Shown here: positions 33,871 to 45,736 of the stretch, one piece after another
Layout: each line of letters opens with the position of its first letter
Numbering within the stretch: position 1 is the first letter of the stretch
Origin: JAJPHU01 sp035553375
GTDB taxonomy: Bacteria > Planctomycetota > Planctomycetia > Gemmatales > Gemmataceae
Assembly: GCA_035553375.1 (NCBI GenBank)
Contig: DATNCY010000378.1
Coordinates: forward strand, 1 to 64,000
DNA: 64,000 bases
Reading direction: 5' to 3'
Notes under the pieces: generated by a model
What the model was told of the DNA's origin: nothing
What the model saw: only the letters and a program-made list of their open reading frames with translations
Databases searched by the model: none
Made by a program: the position numbers and the translations under genes

Positions 33871-33897
33871 CGGTTCCGAAAGCGGCTTTCGGAACCG
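33871..33897. repeat. Intra-operon hairpin
   Basis: CGGTTCCGAAAG and CTTTCGGAACCG, perfect 12-bp arms around three bases, between the last two genes of the phosphorelay operon. Confidence 0.8.
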
Positions 33898-33904
33898 ACG
33901 CTCC

Positions 33905-35146
33905 TCACTCTGTCGCCGTCTCGCCCGGCGGTCGCAAAGGAAGCCGAATGCGAAAAAGCGTGCCGCGCCCGACCGCGCTCTCGACCTCGATGATTCCTCC
34001 ATGATCGCGAATGATCCCGTAGCTTACGGATAGCCCCAGCCCGGTGCCCTGGCCAACGGGTTTCGTCGTGAAAAAAGGATCGAAAAGGTGCGGTAAATGC
34101 TCCGGCTTGATCCCACAACCGTTGTCCTGGAACTCGATCGCGACGCCGAAAGTGGAGAGCGTTTCGTCCACCCGCGTGCGTGCCTCGATGACTGCCCCGG
34201 ACGGCGAAGCCTGAATCGCGTTCATGAGGATGTTGAGGAACACCTGATTGATTTTGCCCGGATGACAGAGAACCGGCGGCAAGAGGGCGAAATCGGTTCG
34301 CATCTGAATGGCGTTCTTCTTGATCTCGTGTCCGACGATTTCGAGCGTCGATTGCAGGGAAGCGTTGAGGTCGGCCTCCTTGAAATTGGCTTCATCGAGC
34401 CGAGCGAAATCGCGCAGGTTCTTGATGATGTCGCGCACACGCTTGAGACCATCGAGCGAACGCTCGAACAGACGCGGCAGACTGTCGCGGATGTAGGCCA
34501 GATCGATGTCCTTCTCCATCCGTTCAGCCTCGGCCACGAGATCGGGGGCCACCGTCCGCAACGGTTCCCGCCCTTCCCGATACTTGTCGAACACTTGCAG
34601 CGCGGCCGGCACATCGCGGCGCAGCACGGCGAGATTATTGGCGACGTAGGCGATGGGATTGTTGATCTCGTGCGCCATGCCGGCGGCTAACTGCCCCAGG
34701 CTGGCCAACTTTTCCGTCTGCACCAGGGCGGCCTGCGTCTCCCGCAGCGCTCGGTTCTGCGCCGCCAGCGCCTGCTCCAACTCGATGATCCGCTCACCCG
34801 CGCGCACACGCACGCGCAGTTCGCCGCGGTCGAACGGCTTGGTCACGAAGTCATTGGCACCGGCTTCCAACCCTTCGATTACGTCCTGTTTCTGAGCCTT
34901 GGCCGTCAGCAAGATGATGTATACGTAGGCTCCGGTAGGGCGTCCTCGAATCTGGCGGATCAACTCCAGTCCGTCCATCTCGGGCATCACCCAGTCGCTG
35001 AGGACGAGCGGAAATTCGCCGTCCTCGAAGAGTCGCCAGGCGGCCGCGCCGTCGGGCGCGGCGACGACCTGATGCCCCCATTGCCGCAAATAATTCAGCA
35101 ACAGATGACGAGAAACCGGCTCATCCTCGGCGATAAGGACTTTCAC
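33905..35146 (-). CDS. Receiver-histidine kinase hybrid
   Basis: 413 residues. An N-terminal receiver (about 1-120; LIAEDEP, LSDWVMPEMDG, TKPFDRGEL) is joined by a coiled coil to a HisKA domain with GMAHEINNP. A HATPase domain follows, with NILMNAIQASPSG, DNGCGI, FDPFFTTKPVGQGTGLGLS. The kinase of this type is usually controlled by phosphorylation of its own receiver. No membrane helix, so it is cytoplasmic. Confidence 0.93.
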   Translation of the reverse strand: MKVLIAEDEPVSRHLLLNYLRQWGHQVVAAPDGAAAWRLFEDGEFPLVLSDWVMPEMDGLELIRQIRGRPTGAYVYIILLTAKAQKQDVIEGLEAGANDFVTKPFDRGELRVRVRAGERIIELEQALAAQNRALRETQAALVQTEKLASLGQLAAGMAHEINNPIAYVANNLAVLRRDVPAALQVFDKYREGREPLRTVAPDLVAEAERMEKDIDLAYIRDSLPRLFERSLDGLKRVRDIIKNLRDFARLDEANFKEADLNASLQSTLEIVGHEIKKNAIQMRTDFALLPPVLCHPGKINQVFLNILMNAIQASPSGAVIEARTRVDETLSTFGVAIEFQDNGCGIKPEHLPHLFDPFFTTKPVGQGTGLGLSVSYGIIRDHGGIIEVESAVGRGTLFRIRLPLRPPGETATE

Positions 35147-35178
35147 GATCGCTTTCCTCTTACACGCGCCGCCTTATC

Positions 35179-35264
35179 TTTCTCCCCTCTCCCCTGTACT
35201 CGGGGGAGAGACTTCCCCCTCACCCCCAACCCCTCTCCCCCGAGTACAGGGGAGAGGGGAGAAA
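35179..35264. repeat. Intra-operon palindrome with 32-bp arms
   Basis: TTTCTCCCCTCTCCCCTGTA...and its exact reverse complement, 35179-35210 and 35233-35264. A pyrimidine-rich loop of 22 bases. It fills the gap between two phosphorelay genes. Confidence 0.9.
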
Positions 35265-35273
35265 AGCCCAGAA

Positions 35274-36188
35274 TCACGCACGCCGACGCTTGACCAGGGT
35301 AATCTCGTTGCCCTTCTCGTTGTGGCGTACTTCATCCATGAAGGTGCGAATGAGCAAAAGCCCCCGGCCGCTGACTTTTTCGAGGTTGGCTGGATCAGTC
35401 GGGTCCGGCAGACTTGAGGGATCGAACCCTGCTCCCTCGTCGCGGATCACATAGCAAGCCTCGGTGGGCGATTCGCGGGCGAGAACATGGACGCGACGAT
35501 CACCATAAGGTTTACTGCGCCGGCGTTCCTCCAAGAGCTGACGATAGGATTTTTCGTCCTTCTCACGCAGTTCCGAGCCGACCTCCAGATTACCGTGATA
35601 CATGGCGTTGAGGAGCGCTTCGCTCAGTGCCACGGTGACGCGCAGGCGTTCGTTCTCCGGGCAGCACTTCAAGCGGCGAAGGTTCTCGCACACATGGCCG
35701 ATCAGCGCCGGGATGAGACTCGGATCGTTATCGAGGACGAACTCGGCCTCCGTTCGCGTCAGACATTCCATGAGACGCTGCTGGCTGCGCTCGGCGGTGG
35801 TCAGGCGGAGGACATCTTCAATGGTTTCGAGCAGGTCGCGTGCCAGGTTGTGCTTGGGCACGTAGCTGGCAGCCCCTTTTTGCAGCGCCTGCATGGCGAT
35901 TTCCTCGCTGCCGTGCGCCGTCATCAGAACAACCGGCATGAGCGGGTAACGGGTATGGATGGTTTCAACCAGTTCCAGGCCGTTCATACCGGGCATCATC
36001 ATATCCGTCAGCACGAGGTCGGGTATCTCGCGCTGGATCACCTCCAGGGCTTCCTCGCCACTGGCGGCGTCGATCACGCTGAGGCCGGTACGGCAGGCCA
36101 GCGCCTCCAGCCCCGGTCGGCGCTCGAGAAGACTCTTCGCCAGGACTCGATCCGTTCGCGTATCATCCACCACAAGGATCTTCGCCAT
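35274..36188 (-). CDS. Receiver fused to RsbW-like anti-sigma ATPase domain
   Basis: 304 residues. An N-terminal receiver (about 1-125; VVDDTRTDR, LTDMMMPGMNG) is followed by a GHKL ATPase of the anti-sigma/RsbW type: ALSEALLNAMYHGN, RDEGAGFDPSSLPDP and GRGLLLIRTFMDEVRHN. These ATPases bind or phosphorylate an anti-sigma antagonist. Here phosphorylation of the receiver would gate partner-switching control of a sigma factor; the partner is not in the window. Confidence 0.9.
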   Translation of the reverse strand: MAKILVVDDTRTDRVLAKSLLERRPGLEALACRTGLSVIDAASGEEALEVIQREIPDLVLTDMMMPGMNGLELVETIHTRYPLMPVVLMTAHGSEEIAMQALQKGAASYVPKHNLARDLLETIEDVLRLTTAERSQQRLMECLTRTEAEFVLDNDPSLIPALIGHVCENLRRLKCCPENERLRVTVALSEALLNAMYHGNLEVGSELREKDEKSYRQLLEERRRSKPYGDRRVHVLARESPTEACYVIRDEGAGFDPSSLPDPTDPANLEKVSGRGLLLIRTFMDEVRHNEKGNEITLVKRRRA

Positions 36189-36224
36189 CGGTTTTCCCCT
36201 TGCGTATCAGAGCGTGAAGGCAAA

Positions 36225-36264
36225 CCGTTTACGTTTCGCGGCCGTTTCCGCGAAACGTAAACGG
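36225..36264. repeat. Intra-operon palindrome CCGTTTACGTTTCGCG
   Basis: Perfect 16-bp arms (36225-36240, 36249-36264) around eight bases, directly beside a half copy of the GGCCGGCGTAAGCC repeat that reaches into the upstream gene. Confidence 0.85.
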
Positions 36265-36272
36265 GAGCCGGC

Positions 36273-39038
<2,766 letters not shown>

Positions 39039-39125
39039 GGGAGCTTCACTCCTGATGCCAGCGTCCGTCGTGCAGTAGCGTACACCCGCTGCGCAACCCA
39101 CGCAACAGGCGAGACCGTCCTTCGT

Positions 39126-39202
39126 CCCCGGCGAGCGGGGTCGCGTAAGCGCCCCGAGTCTCTCCCGTACTCGGGGCGCTTACGCGACCCCGCTCGCCGG
39201 GG
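39126..39202. repeat. Intra-operon palindrome with 34-bp perfect arms
   Basis: CCCCGGCGAGCGGGGTCGCG... pairs exactly with its reverse complement (39126-39159, 39169-39202) around nine bases, one base after the stop of the first operon gene on the minus strand. Strong enough to block polymerase or protect mRNA ends. Confidence 0.9.
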
Positions 39203-39203
39203 T

Positions 39204-40361
39204 TCACTGCGGCAGTGTGAGCGTGAACGTCGTTCCTTGTCCGAGCGTACTGACCACGTCCACCGTACCGCCGTGCATACCCACAAACGCGCGCACCACG
39301 CTGAGTCCCAATCCCAGCCCGCGCCGGCCAAACTCGAATTGCCCCGACGAATGCCGCGACACATCCAACTCCGTGAAAAACGGTGTGAAAATGTGCGGCA
39401 GATTCGCCGGAGCGATGCCCACGCCGCTGTCGCGCACTTGGAGCCGCACCCCGTCGCCGGTGTGCCGGCCGATTACCTCGATCGTTCCGCCATCCGGCGT
39501 GAATTTGATGGCGTTAATCAGCAAATGATCGAGACAAATACGAATCTTACCCGATTCCACATGGATGCTCCCCAGATCGGGAGCGAGATCCATGACCAGC
39601 CGTTGCTGGCGCTGCTCGACAAAGGGCCGAATGTCCTCGACGGCCTCGCGTACCAGGGCGGCGCAGTCCGTGGGCTGGCGTTCGAGCGGCCGTTCAAAGC
39701 GACCGGCTTGCAGCATTTGCAGCAACTGCTCCACCAGCTTGTGAAGTCGTTTCCCCGCCTGCTGAATACGGCGGAAGCCGTCCGCCGCCCGGACATCCAG
39801 CCCTTTCATCCGCAGGGCCAAGTCCGGCATAGCAAGCAGGATCGTCAACGGCGTTCGTAGCTCGTGGCTGGCCACGCGAATGAACGCCTCTTTCAAAGCG
39901 TTGGCCTGGCGCAGCTCGGCGTTGGCCTGCTCTAGTTCCTGGTTTTTGCCGCGCAGATCATCGAGCAATTGCTGGCGTTCTTGCAACAGTTCGTATTGCT
40001 CGCCGGCCTGATGCAGGACCGTCAGCAATTCATCGGGATCCCACGGCTTGGTGATGTAGCGATAAACATGGCCCTCGTTGATGGCGTCGATGACGGCCTT
40101 GATGTCGGCGTAGCCGGTAAATAGAAGGCGGATGGCGTCGGGATGATCGCGGCGAACGGTGCGCAGGAATTCGATGCCGGTGATGTTGGGCATGCGCTGA
40201 TCGCTCATGACAACATGGACCGGCTGTTCGTCGAGCAGGCGCAGCCCCTCCCGCGCGTGGGTTGCGCCCAGAACGCGATACTCTCGGCGCAGCAGGTCTT
40301 GCAGGCTCTGCACCACATCGGGTTCATCATCGACGACCAGGAGCGTATGACGCCGGAGCAT
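39204..40361 (-). CDS. Receiver-histidine kinase hybrid, first gene of phosphorelay operon
   Basis: 385 residues. The receiver (about 5-120; VVDDEPD, MSDQRMPN, GHVYRYITKPWDPDELL) is followed by a coiled coil, HisKA with RVASHELRTPLT, and HATPase with LLINAIKFTPDGG, RDSGVGI and RRGLGLGLSVV. The receiver is almost interchangeable with that of the last gene in the operon. Cytoplasmic. The operon probably starts just upstream of this gene. Confidence 0.93.
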   Translation of the reverse strand: MLRRHTLLVVDDEPDVVQSLQDLLRREYRVLGATHAREGLRLLDEQPVHVVMSDQRMPNITGIEFLRTVRRDHPDAIRLLFTGYADIKAVIDAINEGHVYRYITKPWDPDELLTVLHQAGEQYELLQERQQLLDDLRGKNQELEQANAELRQANALKEAFIRVASHELRTPLTILLAMPDLALRMKGLDVRAADGFRRIQQAGKRLHKLVEQLLQMLQAGRFERPLERQPTDCAALVREAVEDIRPFVEQRQQRLVMDLAPDLGSIHVESGKIRICLDHLLINAIKFTPDGGTIEVIGRHTGDGVRLQVRDSGVGIAPANLPHIFTPFFTELDVSRHSSGQFEFGRRGLGLGLSVVRAFVGMHGGTVDVVSTLGQGTTFTLTLPQ

Positions 40362-40475
40362 GGGTAGCGCCCCGAGGGAGGGTTGACATGCGTCGTCGCA
40401 AGTGGAACACTAATTGAATTATCTCTCATTCCGCCCATTTTGTCTATCAGGTGTGTTCCGTGAGGCTGTCCCGCC

Positions 40476-40925
40476 ATGAATGGTTTGACGACTGCCTTGC
40501 TCCATCGAGCCTGTCGAATCTTTCTGGAACGCGCTTACCCGGAAGGTAGCCGCACCATTCCTCCGCCAATCCGCGGCTATTTCGACCTTCGAGTCGATCA
40601 ACCACTGGAGGCTCTTCTGCTTCCTCCGCTGTGTCAGCCTTTGCCGGTCCAGGAGGGCGCCCTTCGCGGCTATGTCCTACGGCTGGGCAGTGCGCTCCAT
40701 CCGCATCTCAAACTGCGAATCGTGGATCACGGGGACGCCGGTTGCGTCTTCGCCGTCGATACCCACGACGCGATTTTCCTCGATTCCAGTGACCCAGACG
40801 CGACGCGCTGGATGCGGTTCCAACACGGCAATCGCCAACTCAAGGAACAGATCGAACGCGCCTGGGAGGAGGCGGGGCTACTGACGTTCAATGCTCTGTT
40901 GCGTCATGAACTGGCAAGGAAGTGA
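40476..40925 (+). CDS. Hypothetical protein
   Basis: 149 residues, divergent from the phosphorelay operon. No known domain recognised. It is a soluble alpha/beta-looking protein; the middle LRLGSALHPHLKLRIVDHGD and the acidic AVDTHDAIFLDSSDPDA suggest a compact fold. A candidate TTGACA lies at 40383-40388 but without a good -10. Codon use looks coding throughout. Possibly linked in function to the divergent signalling genes. Confidence 0.6.
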   Translation: MNGLTTALLHRACRIFLERAYPEGSRTIPPPIRGYFDLRVDQPLEALLLPPLCQPLPVQEGALRGYVLRLGSALHPHLKLRIVDHGDAGCVFAVDTHDAIFLDSSDPDATRWMRFQHGNRQLKEQIERAWEEAGLLTFNALLRHELARK

Positions 40926-40954
40926 GGACCAGCCCATCGCGCCAACACGACGCA

Positions 40955-40980
40955 TTGCCAGCCTGCGGCGCCAGCAAGGG
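40955..40980. repeat. Half copy of the AGCCCGCAGCGCCAGCAAGG repeat
   Basis: TTGCCAGCCTGCGGCGCCAG then CAAGGG appears without its second arm. It is followed at 40981 by TTTTCGGATTTCCGGATTTC, resembling the 7-bp units at 3925-4090. A broken or recombined palindrome. Confidence 0.7.
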
Positions 40981-41098
40981 TTTTCGGATTTCCGGATTTC
41001 CCATAGAGATAGTTGACGGCGGCGACAACGGAGGTTAGGGTGAAGAAATAACCCCTTTCCGGGTTCATCTCTTTCGAGTCACACAGGGAGGTTTTTTC

Positions 41099-41965
41099 AT
41101 GTCCGCACCTCACTGGCTTCAGCGTCTGCTCGCGTATCATGGCATCTCGTATCAGGAACACCTTCATCTGCCGGTGTTCTCGGCCTCTCACCTGGCGCAT
41201 GTCGAACACATCACCGGCCGTCGCGTGGCCAAGGTGGTGTTGCTAAGCGCCCGCAATCACCCGATCATGGTCGTGCTGCCGGCCGTCGCGCGGGTCGATC
41301 TCGACCGCGTGCGGGCAGTGCTGGGCGAGCCGGACCTCCGTCTGGCGACGGAAGCGGAGATTGCCGGCTGGTTCAAGGGCTGCGAGCCGGGCAGCGTGCC
41401 ACCGTTCCACTTGCGAAGCGATGTGCGCATCCTCATGGATCGCGAACTGGCACACCTGGGCGAAATTGTCCTGCCCAGCGGCAGCCCGGAAACCTCCATC
41501 GCCGTGCGTTTCCGCGATTGGTATCGCGCGGTGCGGCCGGGCGTCGGCCGCTTTGCGACATCGAGTGCGGACGAGTCAAAGATCGCGACGGAGGCTCCGG
41601 TCTTGGTCGTCGAGGATGAGCGGGAAACGAATCAGTTGCTGTGTCAGTTGCTCCAGCGTGAGGGCGTCGTCTGTGAGGGGGTTGAGGAAGGCGGCAAAGC
41701 CTTGGCGTCGGCCGTGCGTTCGCGTCCGTCGGCCATTCTTCTCGACCTCATGCTACCCGATATGTCCGGTTTGGAGATGGTCCAACGGCTGCGCCGCGAA
41801 GGATCGCTCAAGCGTATTCCGTGGATCGTGCTGACCGCGCTGGATGATGCCGCTTCGCGCGAGCGTGTGCGCGAACTCGGCGCGGATGCTTATCTGACGA
41901 AACCACTTCAGCCGCAAATGCTGGTTGCCGAGGTGCGGGAACTTCTAGCGGATGCACGGGGGTAA
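41099..41965 (+). CDS. YbaK/ProX-type tRNA-deacylase domain fused to a receiver
   Basis: 288 residues. Residues about 10-145 match the YbaK/aminoacyl-tRNA-editing fold: HITGRRVAKVVLL carries the conserved lysine region, VVLPAVARVDLDRVRAVLG the central strand. Residues about 167-285 are a receiver with E172-D173, phosphoacceptor D216 in LLDLMLPD, T246 and K268 in LTKPLQPQ. Free-standing YbaK proteins hydrolyse mischarged aminoacyl-tRNA. Coupling to phosphorylation is unusual and suggests a signalling-controlled editing or sensor role. GGGAGG precedes the ATG. It is not adjacent to a kinase on its own strand but lies close to the phosphorelay operon. Confidence 0.85.
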   Translation: MSAPHWLQRLLAYHGISYQEHLHLPVFSASHLAHVEHITGRRVAKVVLLSARNHPIMVVLPAVARVDLDRVRAVLGEPDLRLATEAEIAGWFKGCEPGSVPPFHLRSDVRILMDRELAHLGEIVLPSGSPETSIAVRFRDWYRAVRPGVGRFATSSADESKIATEAPVLVVEDERETNQLLCQLLQREGVVCEGVEEGGKALASAVRSRPSAILLDLMLPDMSGLEMVQRLRREGSLKRIPWIVLTALDDAASRERVRELGADAYLTKPLQPQMLVAEVRELLADARG

Positions 41966-41969
41966 TTAA

Positions 41970-42025
41970 CAAGCCTGGAGCGCTAGCGACGGGTTCTTGC
42001 CCCCGTCGCTGGCGCTCCAGGCTTG
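41970..42025. repeat. Palindrome, AGCCTGGAGCGCTAGCGACG family, copy 7
   Basis: 24-base arms with one mismatch around eight bases, between the convergent YbaK-receiver and rtcB genes. Confidence 0.85.
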
Positions 42026-42035
42026 TAGAGATGAT

Positions 42036-45032
42036 TCATCCCTTAATCACTCCCACGGGCCGCATCCGCGCCACCTTCTTCGACAACCCCGCCTGATGTA
42101 CGACCTCGACCACATCATCGACATTCTTGTACGCCTTGGGCTGCTCCTCCGCGAGTCCCTTGCGGCTCTGCGACCGAGCAATGACGCCGCGTGCTTCCAG
42201 TTCCTTATCGATGCGCCGGCCGGCCGCGTCCTTGACGGCGGCGGTGCGGCTCATGGCGCGGCCCGCGCCGTGGCAGGTGGTGCCAAAGGTTTTCTCCATG
42301 CTGCCCGGCTGACCGACCAGCACCCAACTCGCGCGTCCCATATCGCCGGGGATGATGACCGGCTGGCCGATTTTGCGATAGATGAGCGGCACTTCGGGAT
42401 GAGCCGGCGGAAACGCTCGCGTCGCCCCCTTGCGATGCACCCACACCTTTTTGCGCTTGCCGTTGACGACATGTTCCTCGAACTTGGCGATATTATGGCA
42501 GACATCGTAGATGAGATTCATCTGCAATTCCTGCCACGAGCGACCGAAGACTGAGGCGAACACTTCGCGAGCCTGCTGCATGAGCAACTGGCGATTGCAC
42601 CAAGCGAAGTTGGCCGCCGCGCGCATGGCCCCGATGTAATGCTGTCCCTCTGGGCTGTCGATCGGCGCGCAGGCGAGCTGCCGGTCGGGTAGATCGATGC
42701 CGTATTTGTGCGGCACATTGCGCAGCATGGCCAAGGCATCATCGCACACTTGATAGCCCAAACCGCGCGAGCCGCTGTGGATCATCACGCAAACCATGTC
42801 TTTTTCCAGCCCCATGACCTGCGCGGCTTCCTCATCGAAAACGTGATCGACAATCTGCACTTCCAGGAAGTGATTACCCGAGCCGAGCGTGCCGCACTGT
42901 TCGGCACCGCGATTGAGGGCGTGATCGCTGACCATGCTGGGATCGGCTCCGGTCAGCCGGCCCTCCGCCTCGGTGTGTTCGATGTCGCTGTTCGACGCCA
43001 AACCGCGCCCAGCCAGGTAGCGCGGTCCTTCCGACAAAATATGATTAAGCTCCTTTTTGTCGAACTTGTAGCGCCCGGAGCGGCCAACCCCGGTCGGTAC
43101 ATTGCGGAACAGTTCGTCCACCAACGTACGCAGGTGGTGCTTGACTTCGCGGTAAAAAAGATTCGAGCGAATCAGACGGACGCCGCAATTGGAAACGATG
43201 AAGCCGTTGGCGATGAAATTATGGTCGGGGTGATGGACCGTGAAGTCGTAAACCAACCCGTCGTAATCCGTCACCGGCTCGATGGCCACGATGCGTTCCC
43301 ACACCATGCCGCTGTGTTCCGCGCCGGTTCGGGCCTCCGTACAGAACTCCTCGAAGGTAGGAAAATCAATGGCCACGCGCGGCGTAAAGCTGTTCCGCTT
43401 GGCATAGAGGACGCGCTCGACGAACCGCTGGTTAACCTGGGCACCGACTTGTTGAATGATCCGTTGTCGTTTCACGCCCGTCGCGGCCAAAGCCAACACG
43501 GTTTCCGCCGCGACCGAACGCGCGGTCAAATGCCGCTCTTTGTGTTTGAGATACTGAATGGCGAGGGAAGCCAGTCCCGCACGCTTGTGATTGTACTCGT
43601 AACCGATGCGACCCCATAGGTTCCGCAGGCTTTCGGACTCGGAAGAGAGAATCAGGAGCAGCCGAATCGAACGCTCGCCGTCCTTGTTCGTTTGTTCTTC
43701 TCGATCCGCAATGGCCTGAGTCGCCACGCCGAACCCTTCGAGCCAGGCCGAGAGTTGCTGGAGGAACCGGCGACCGCTGGCGACGCGCGAAGCGCGTTTG
43801 TTCACACAAAGAGTTGGCGGCGTGAAGACGGTGCCATGATCCTTGACCGTGGCGGGTGTCGTTAGCTCGGCACCGAACAGCGCCGCGAGAAACAGCCGTT
43901 TGTGCCAGAGAGGAGCGTCATCAAGCCAGCGGGGAGCCTCGTAATCTTGGCAGGGTTTCTTACCAACGGGGGTTCCCAGACAAGCCAGCAGGACGGCGAA
44001 GCCGGACCCTACGACCTTGACATATTCCTCTTGGCGGTCGAATTGCTTCTCGCCATACAGCGTTTGAATACGGTGATGACGGTCGCGCCGGTAGATGCGC
44101 GAAGGAGTGATGCCCAAGGCTTGCACGTCCGCACGGATCGTCTCCAGATCGGCACCGCGACCAAAAAATAACACGACCCCTTTGCCCGACTGCTCGGCGA
44201 AATGGATCGATCCATCACCAAAGACGAAACCGAGTAGTTTGCAAAGATAAGGCAATGCGGCTGAGGAATGGCACAGCGGTAGCAGGCCCCGTGTCTTCAA
44301 AAAGGAGAGCGTTTGCCGCAGAGCATTCCCGCCGGCTCGTTTGCCGAGTTCGGCCCACTTGGCTTTAAAATCCGCTTCCGAAACGAGAACCTCATCTGAG
44401 GGAACCTCGAAGGGAACGCCCGCGAACGGAGCCAGCGCAACCCGGTCGCCGGGTGTAAGGTCTTTCAGCGCGACCATGCCATCGGGCGTCCAGAAAGGAT
44501 GATCGCTCGTGGCTCTCACTTGATCGCCCGATTCGGTGACGATCCGAAGAATCGGCTGGCGTGGCTGCTGTCCAAACCATCGGCGAACCCCCGTGTGAGA
44601 ACGACATCCTTCCTTGAGATCGTGACAGGCCAACTCGGTTGTCCGCCAATCGTCCGCCAACTCACCGATCGGACGGGCATATCCGTGGCGATGAACAATC
44701 GGTGTATCGTAGGTAAAGCAATTGATGTCATAACCTACTCCGCCAGGAGAAATTACCCCGCCCTCATCGGGATCGGTAGCGCAGACGCCGCCGATGCAAA
44801 AACCATAGCCCCAGTGAATGTCCGGCATGGCCAGGCTGGCGTGTTGGATGCCCGGCAGGAAAGCAACATTGGCAACCTGATCGGGGGCTTGATCCGCCTT
44901 GAGCTGCGCCAGCAATCGCTCGTTGGTGAAGATCAAGCCATCGACGCGCATGCCTTGTTTGTAACTCTTGGGGATGCGCCAGCAGCAGGCGTCCACTTGT
45001 TCCAGTGGTCCGTGAAAGGTGTCCTTGGCCAT
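42036..45032 (-). CDS. rtcB: RNA ligase RtcB precursor containing an intein
   Basis: 998 residues as translated; about 487 after removal of a 511-residue intein, matching normal RtcB length. RtcB joins 2',3'-cyclic phosphate and 5'-OH RNA ends with GTP and Mn2+, in tRNA splicing or RNA repair. The N-extein ends GGVGYDIN and the C-extein begins CGVRLIRSN, so the intein splits the metal-binding cysteine motif of the active site and must be spliced for activity. The C-extein retains HSGSRGLGYQV and the late guanylylated-histidine region CHGAGRAMSR. ATG 45032 (MAKDTFHG) has GGGAG five bases upstream. No archease gene is adjacent. Confidence 0.94.
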   Translation of the reverse strand: MAKDTFHGPLEQVDACCWRIPKSYKQGMRVDGLIFTNERLLAQLKADQAPDQVANVAFLPGIQHASLAMPDIHWGYGFCIGGVCATDPDEGGVISPGGVGYDINCFTYDTPIVHRHGYARPIGELADDWRTTELACHDLKEGCRSHTGVRRWFGQQPRQPILRIVTESGDQVRATSDHPFWTPDGMVALKDLTPGDRVALAPFAGVPFEVPSDEVLVSEADFKAKWAELGKRAGGNALRQTLSFLKTRGLLPLCHSSAALPYLCKLLGFVFGDGSIHFAEQSGKGVVLFFGRGADLETIRADVQALGITPSRIYRRDRHHRIQTLYGEKQFDRQEEYVKVVGSGFAVLLACLGTPVGKKPCQDYEAPRWLDDAPLWHKRLFLAALFGAELTTPATVKDHGTVFTPPTLCVNKRASRVASGRRFLQQLSAWLEGFGVATQAIADREEQTNKDGERSIRLLLILSSESESLRNLWGRIGYEYNHKRAGLASLAIQYLKHKERHLTARSVAAETVLALAATGVKRQRIIQQVGAQVNQRFVERVLYAKRNSFTPRVAIDFPTFEEFCTEARTGAEHSGMVWERIVAIEPVTDYDGLVYDFTVHHPDHNFIANGFIVSNCGVRLIRSNLFYREVKHHLRTLVDELFRNVPTGVGRSGRYKFDKKELNHILSEGPRYLAGRGLASNSDIEHTEAEGRLTGADPSMVSDHALNRGAEQCGTLGSGNHFLEVQIVDHVFDEEAAQVMGLEKDMVCVMIHSGSRGLGYQVCDDALAMLRNVPHKYGIDLPDRQLACAPIDSPEGQHYIGAMRAAANFAWCNRQLLMQQAREVFASVFGRSWQELQMNLIYDVCHNIAKFEEHVVNGKRKKVWVHRKGATRAFPPAHPEVPLIYRKIGQPVIIPGDMGRASWVLVGQPGSMEKTFGTTCHGAGRAMSRTAAVKDAAGRRIDKELEARGVIARSQSRKGLAEEQPKAYKNVDDVVEVVHQAGLSKKVARMRPVGVIKG
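43188..44720 (-). other. Intein with LAGLIDADG-type homing endonuclease inside RtcB
   Basis: 511 residues starting at C (CFTYDTPIVHRHGY, block A) and ending FIANGFIVSN before the +1 cysteine. Block B is present as VRATSDHPFW. Two dodecapeptide-like motifs, LLGFVFGDGS and LFLAALFGAEL, mark a homing endonuclease. The penultimate residue is serine instead of the common histidine, which is seen in some inteins. The insertion point is the RtcB active-site cysteine, as in the known archaeal RtcB intein of Methanocaldococcus. It looks complete and active. Confidence 0.9.
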
Positions 45033-45223
45033 GTTCGCTCCCATCATGCTCGACGCGGTTGCCTCTGTTCTCGATGCTATCACGCCATCCGCGCCGGCGG
45101 TAGACGACAGACACCATCGCGGAGCAATTGGTTCAGAGCGAGCGTTCTCTATCTTCACTGGCGCAAGAGTAGGAGATAGAATAGGTGGGGAAAAGCGGTA
45201 GGCACAAGGCGTCCGATTAACTC

Positions 45224-45736
45224 ATGGCAAGACAGTTTCTCGGTCCACGCAAACAGCGCACGAGACAGCATGTGATTGCGGATCAGAGCGTCCATCATGT
45301 GGAGGGCTACATCCTCGCGGAGGGGCACGCGACACAACGGCTGGAACGAGACTACGGCTACGATCTGCTACTGTTCACCTATGATGAACAGGGCTACATC
45401 GAGCCTGGCTTTCTGTTGCTTCAACTCAAGGCCACCGAAACATTGCCAGCGGTCGATTCTCATTATGTTTTCGACCTGGACATCCGGGATTATAACTTGT
45501 GGATGCTCGAAAGGATGCCGGTCATCCTGATCCTGTTTGATGCTACCCGCGGACGGGCGTATTGGCTCCCTATCCAGCGCTATTTCCGCGAAGATGTAGC
45601 CCGCCAGCCAAGGAAAGGCACCAGAACGGTGCGCGTGCGCGTGCCAAGGCGACAGGTCGTGAACCGAAGGGCAATCGTAAAAATGCGTGAGATCAAGTGG
45701 GAGACACACAGACTCACGACCGGAGAGGGATCATGA
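45224..45736 (+). CDS. DUF4365-like PD-(D/E)xK-fold protein
   Basis: 170 residues. D47 in YGYDLLLF and Q67-L-K69 in LLLQLKAT give the D...(E/Q)xK layout of DUF4365 restriction-nuclease-like domains. Such domains occur in defence loci and phage-related genes, but also alone. The stop codon overlaps the start of the next gene (ATGA). Function uncertain. Confidence 0.7.
   Translation: MARQFLGPRKQRTRQHVIADQSVHHVEGYILAEGHATQRLERDYGYDLLLFTYDEQGYIEPGFLLLQLKATETLPAVDSHYVFDLDIRDYNLWMLERMPVILILFDATRGRAYWLPIQRYFREDVARQPRKGTRTVRVRVPRRQVVNRRAIVKMREIKWETHRLTTGEGS

Noticed and set aside
42708..43619. Plus-strand ORF of 303 codons opposite rtcB and its intein
   Set aside because: RtcB and intein motifs on the other strand are unambiguous.
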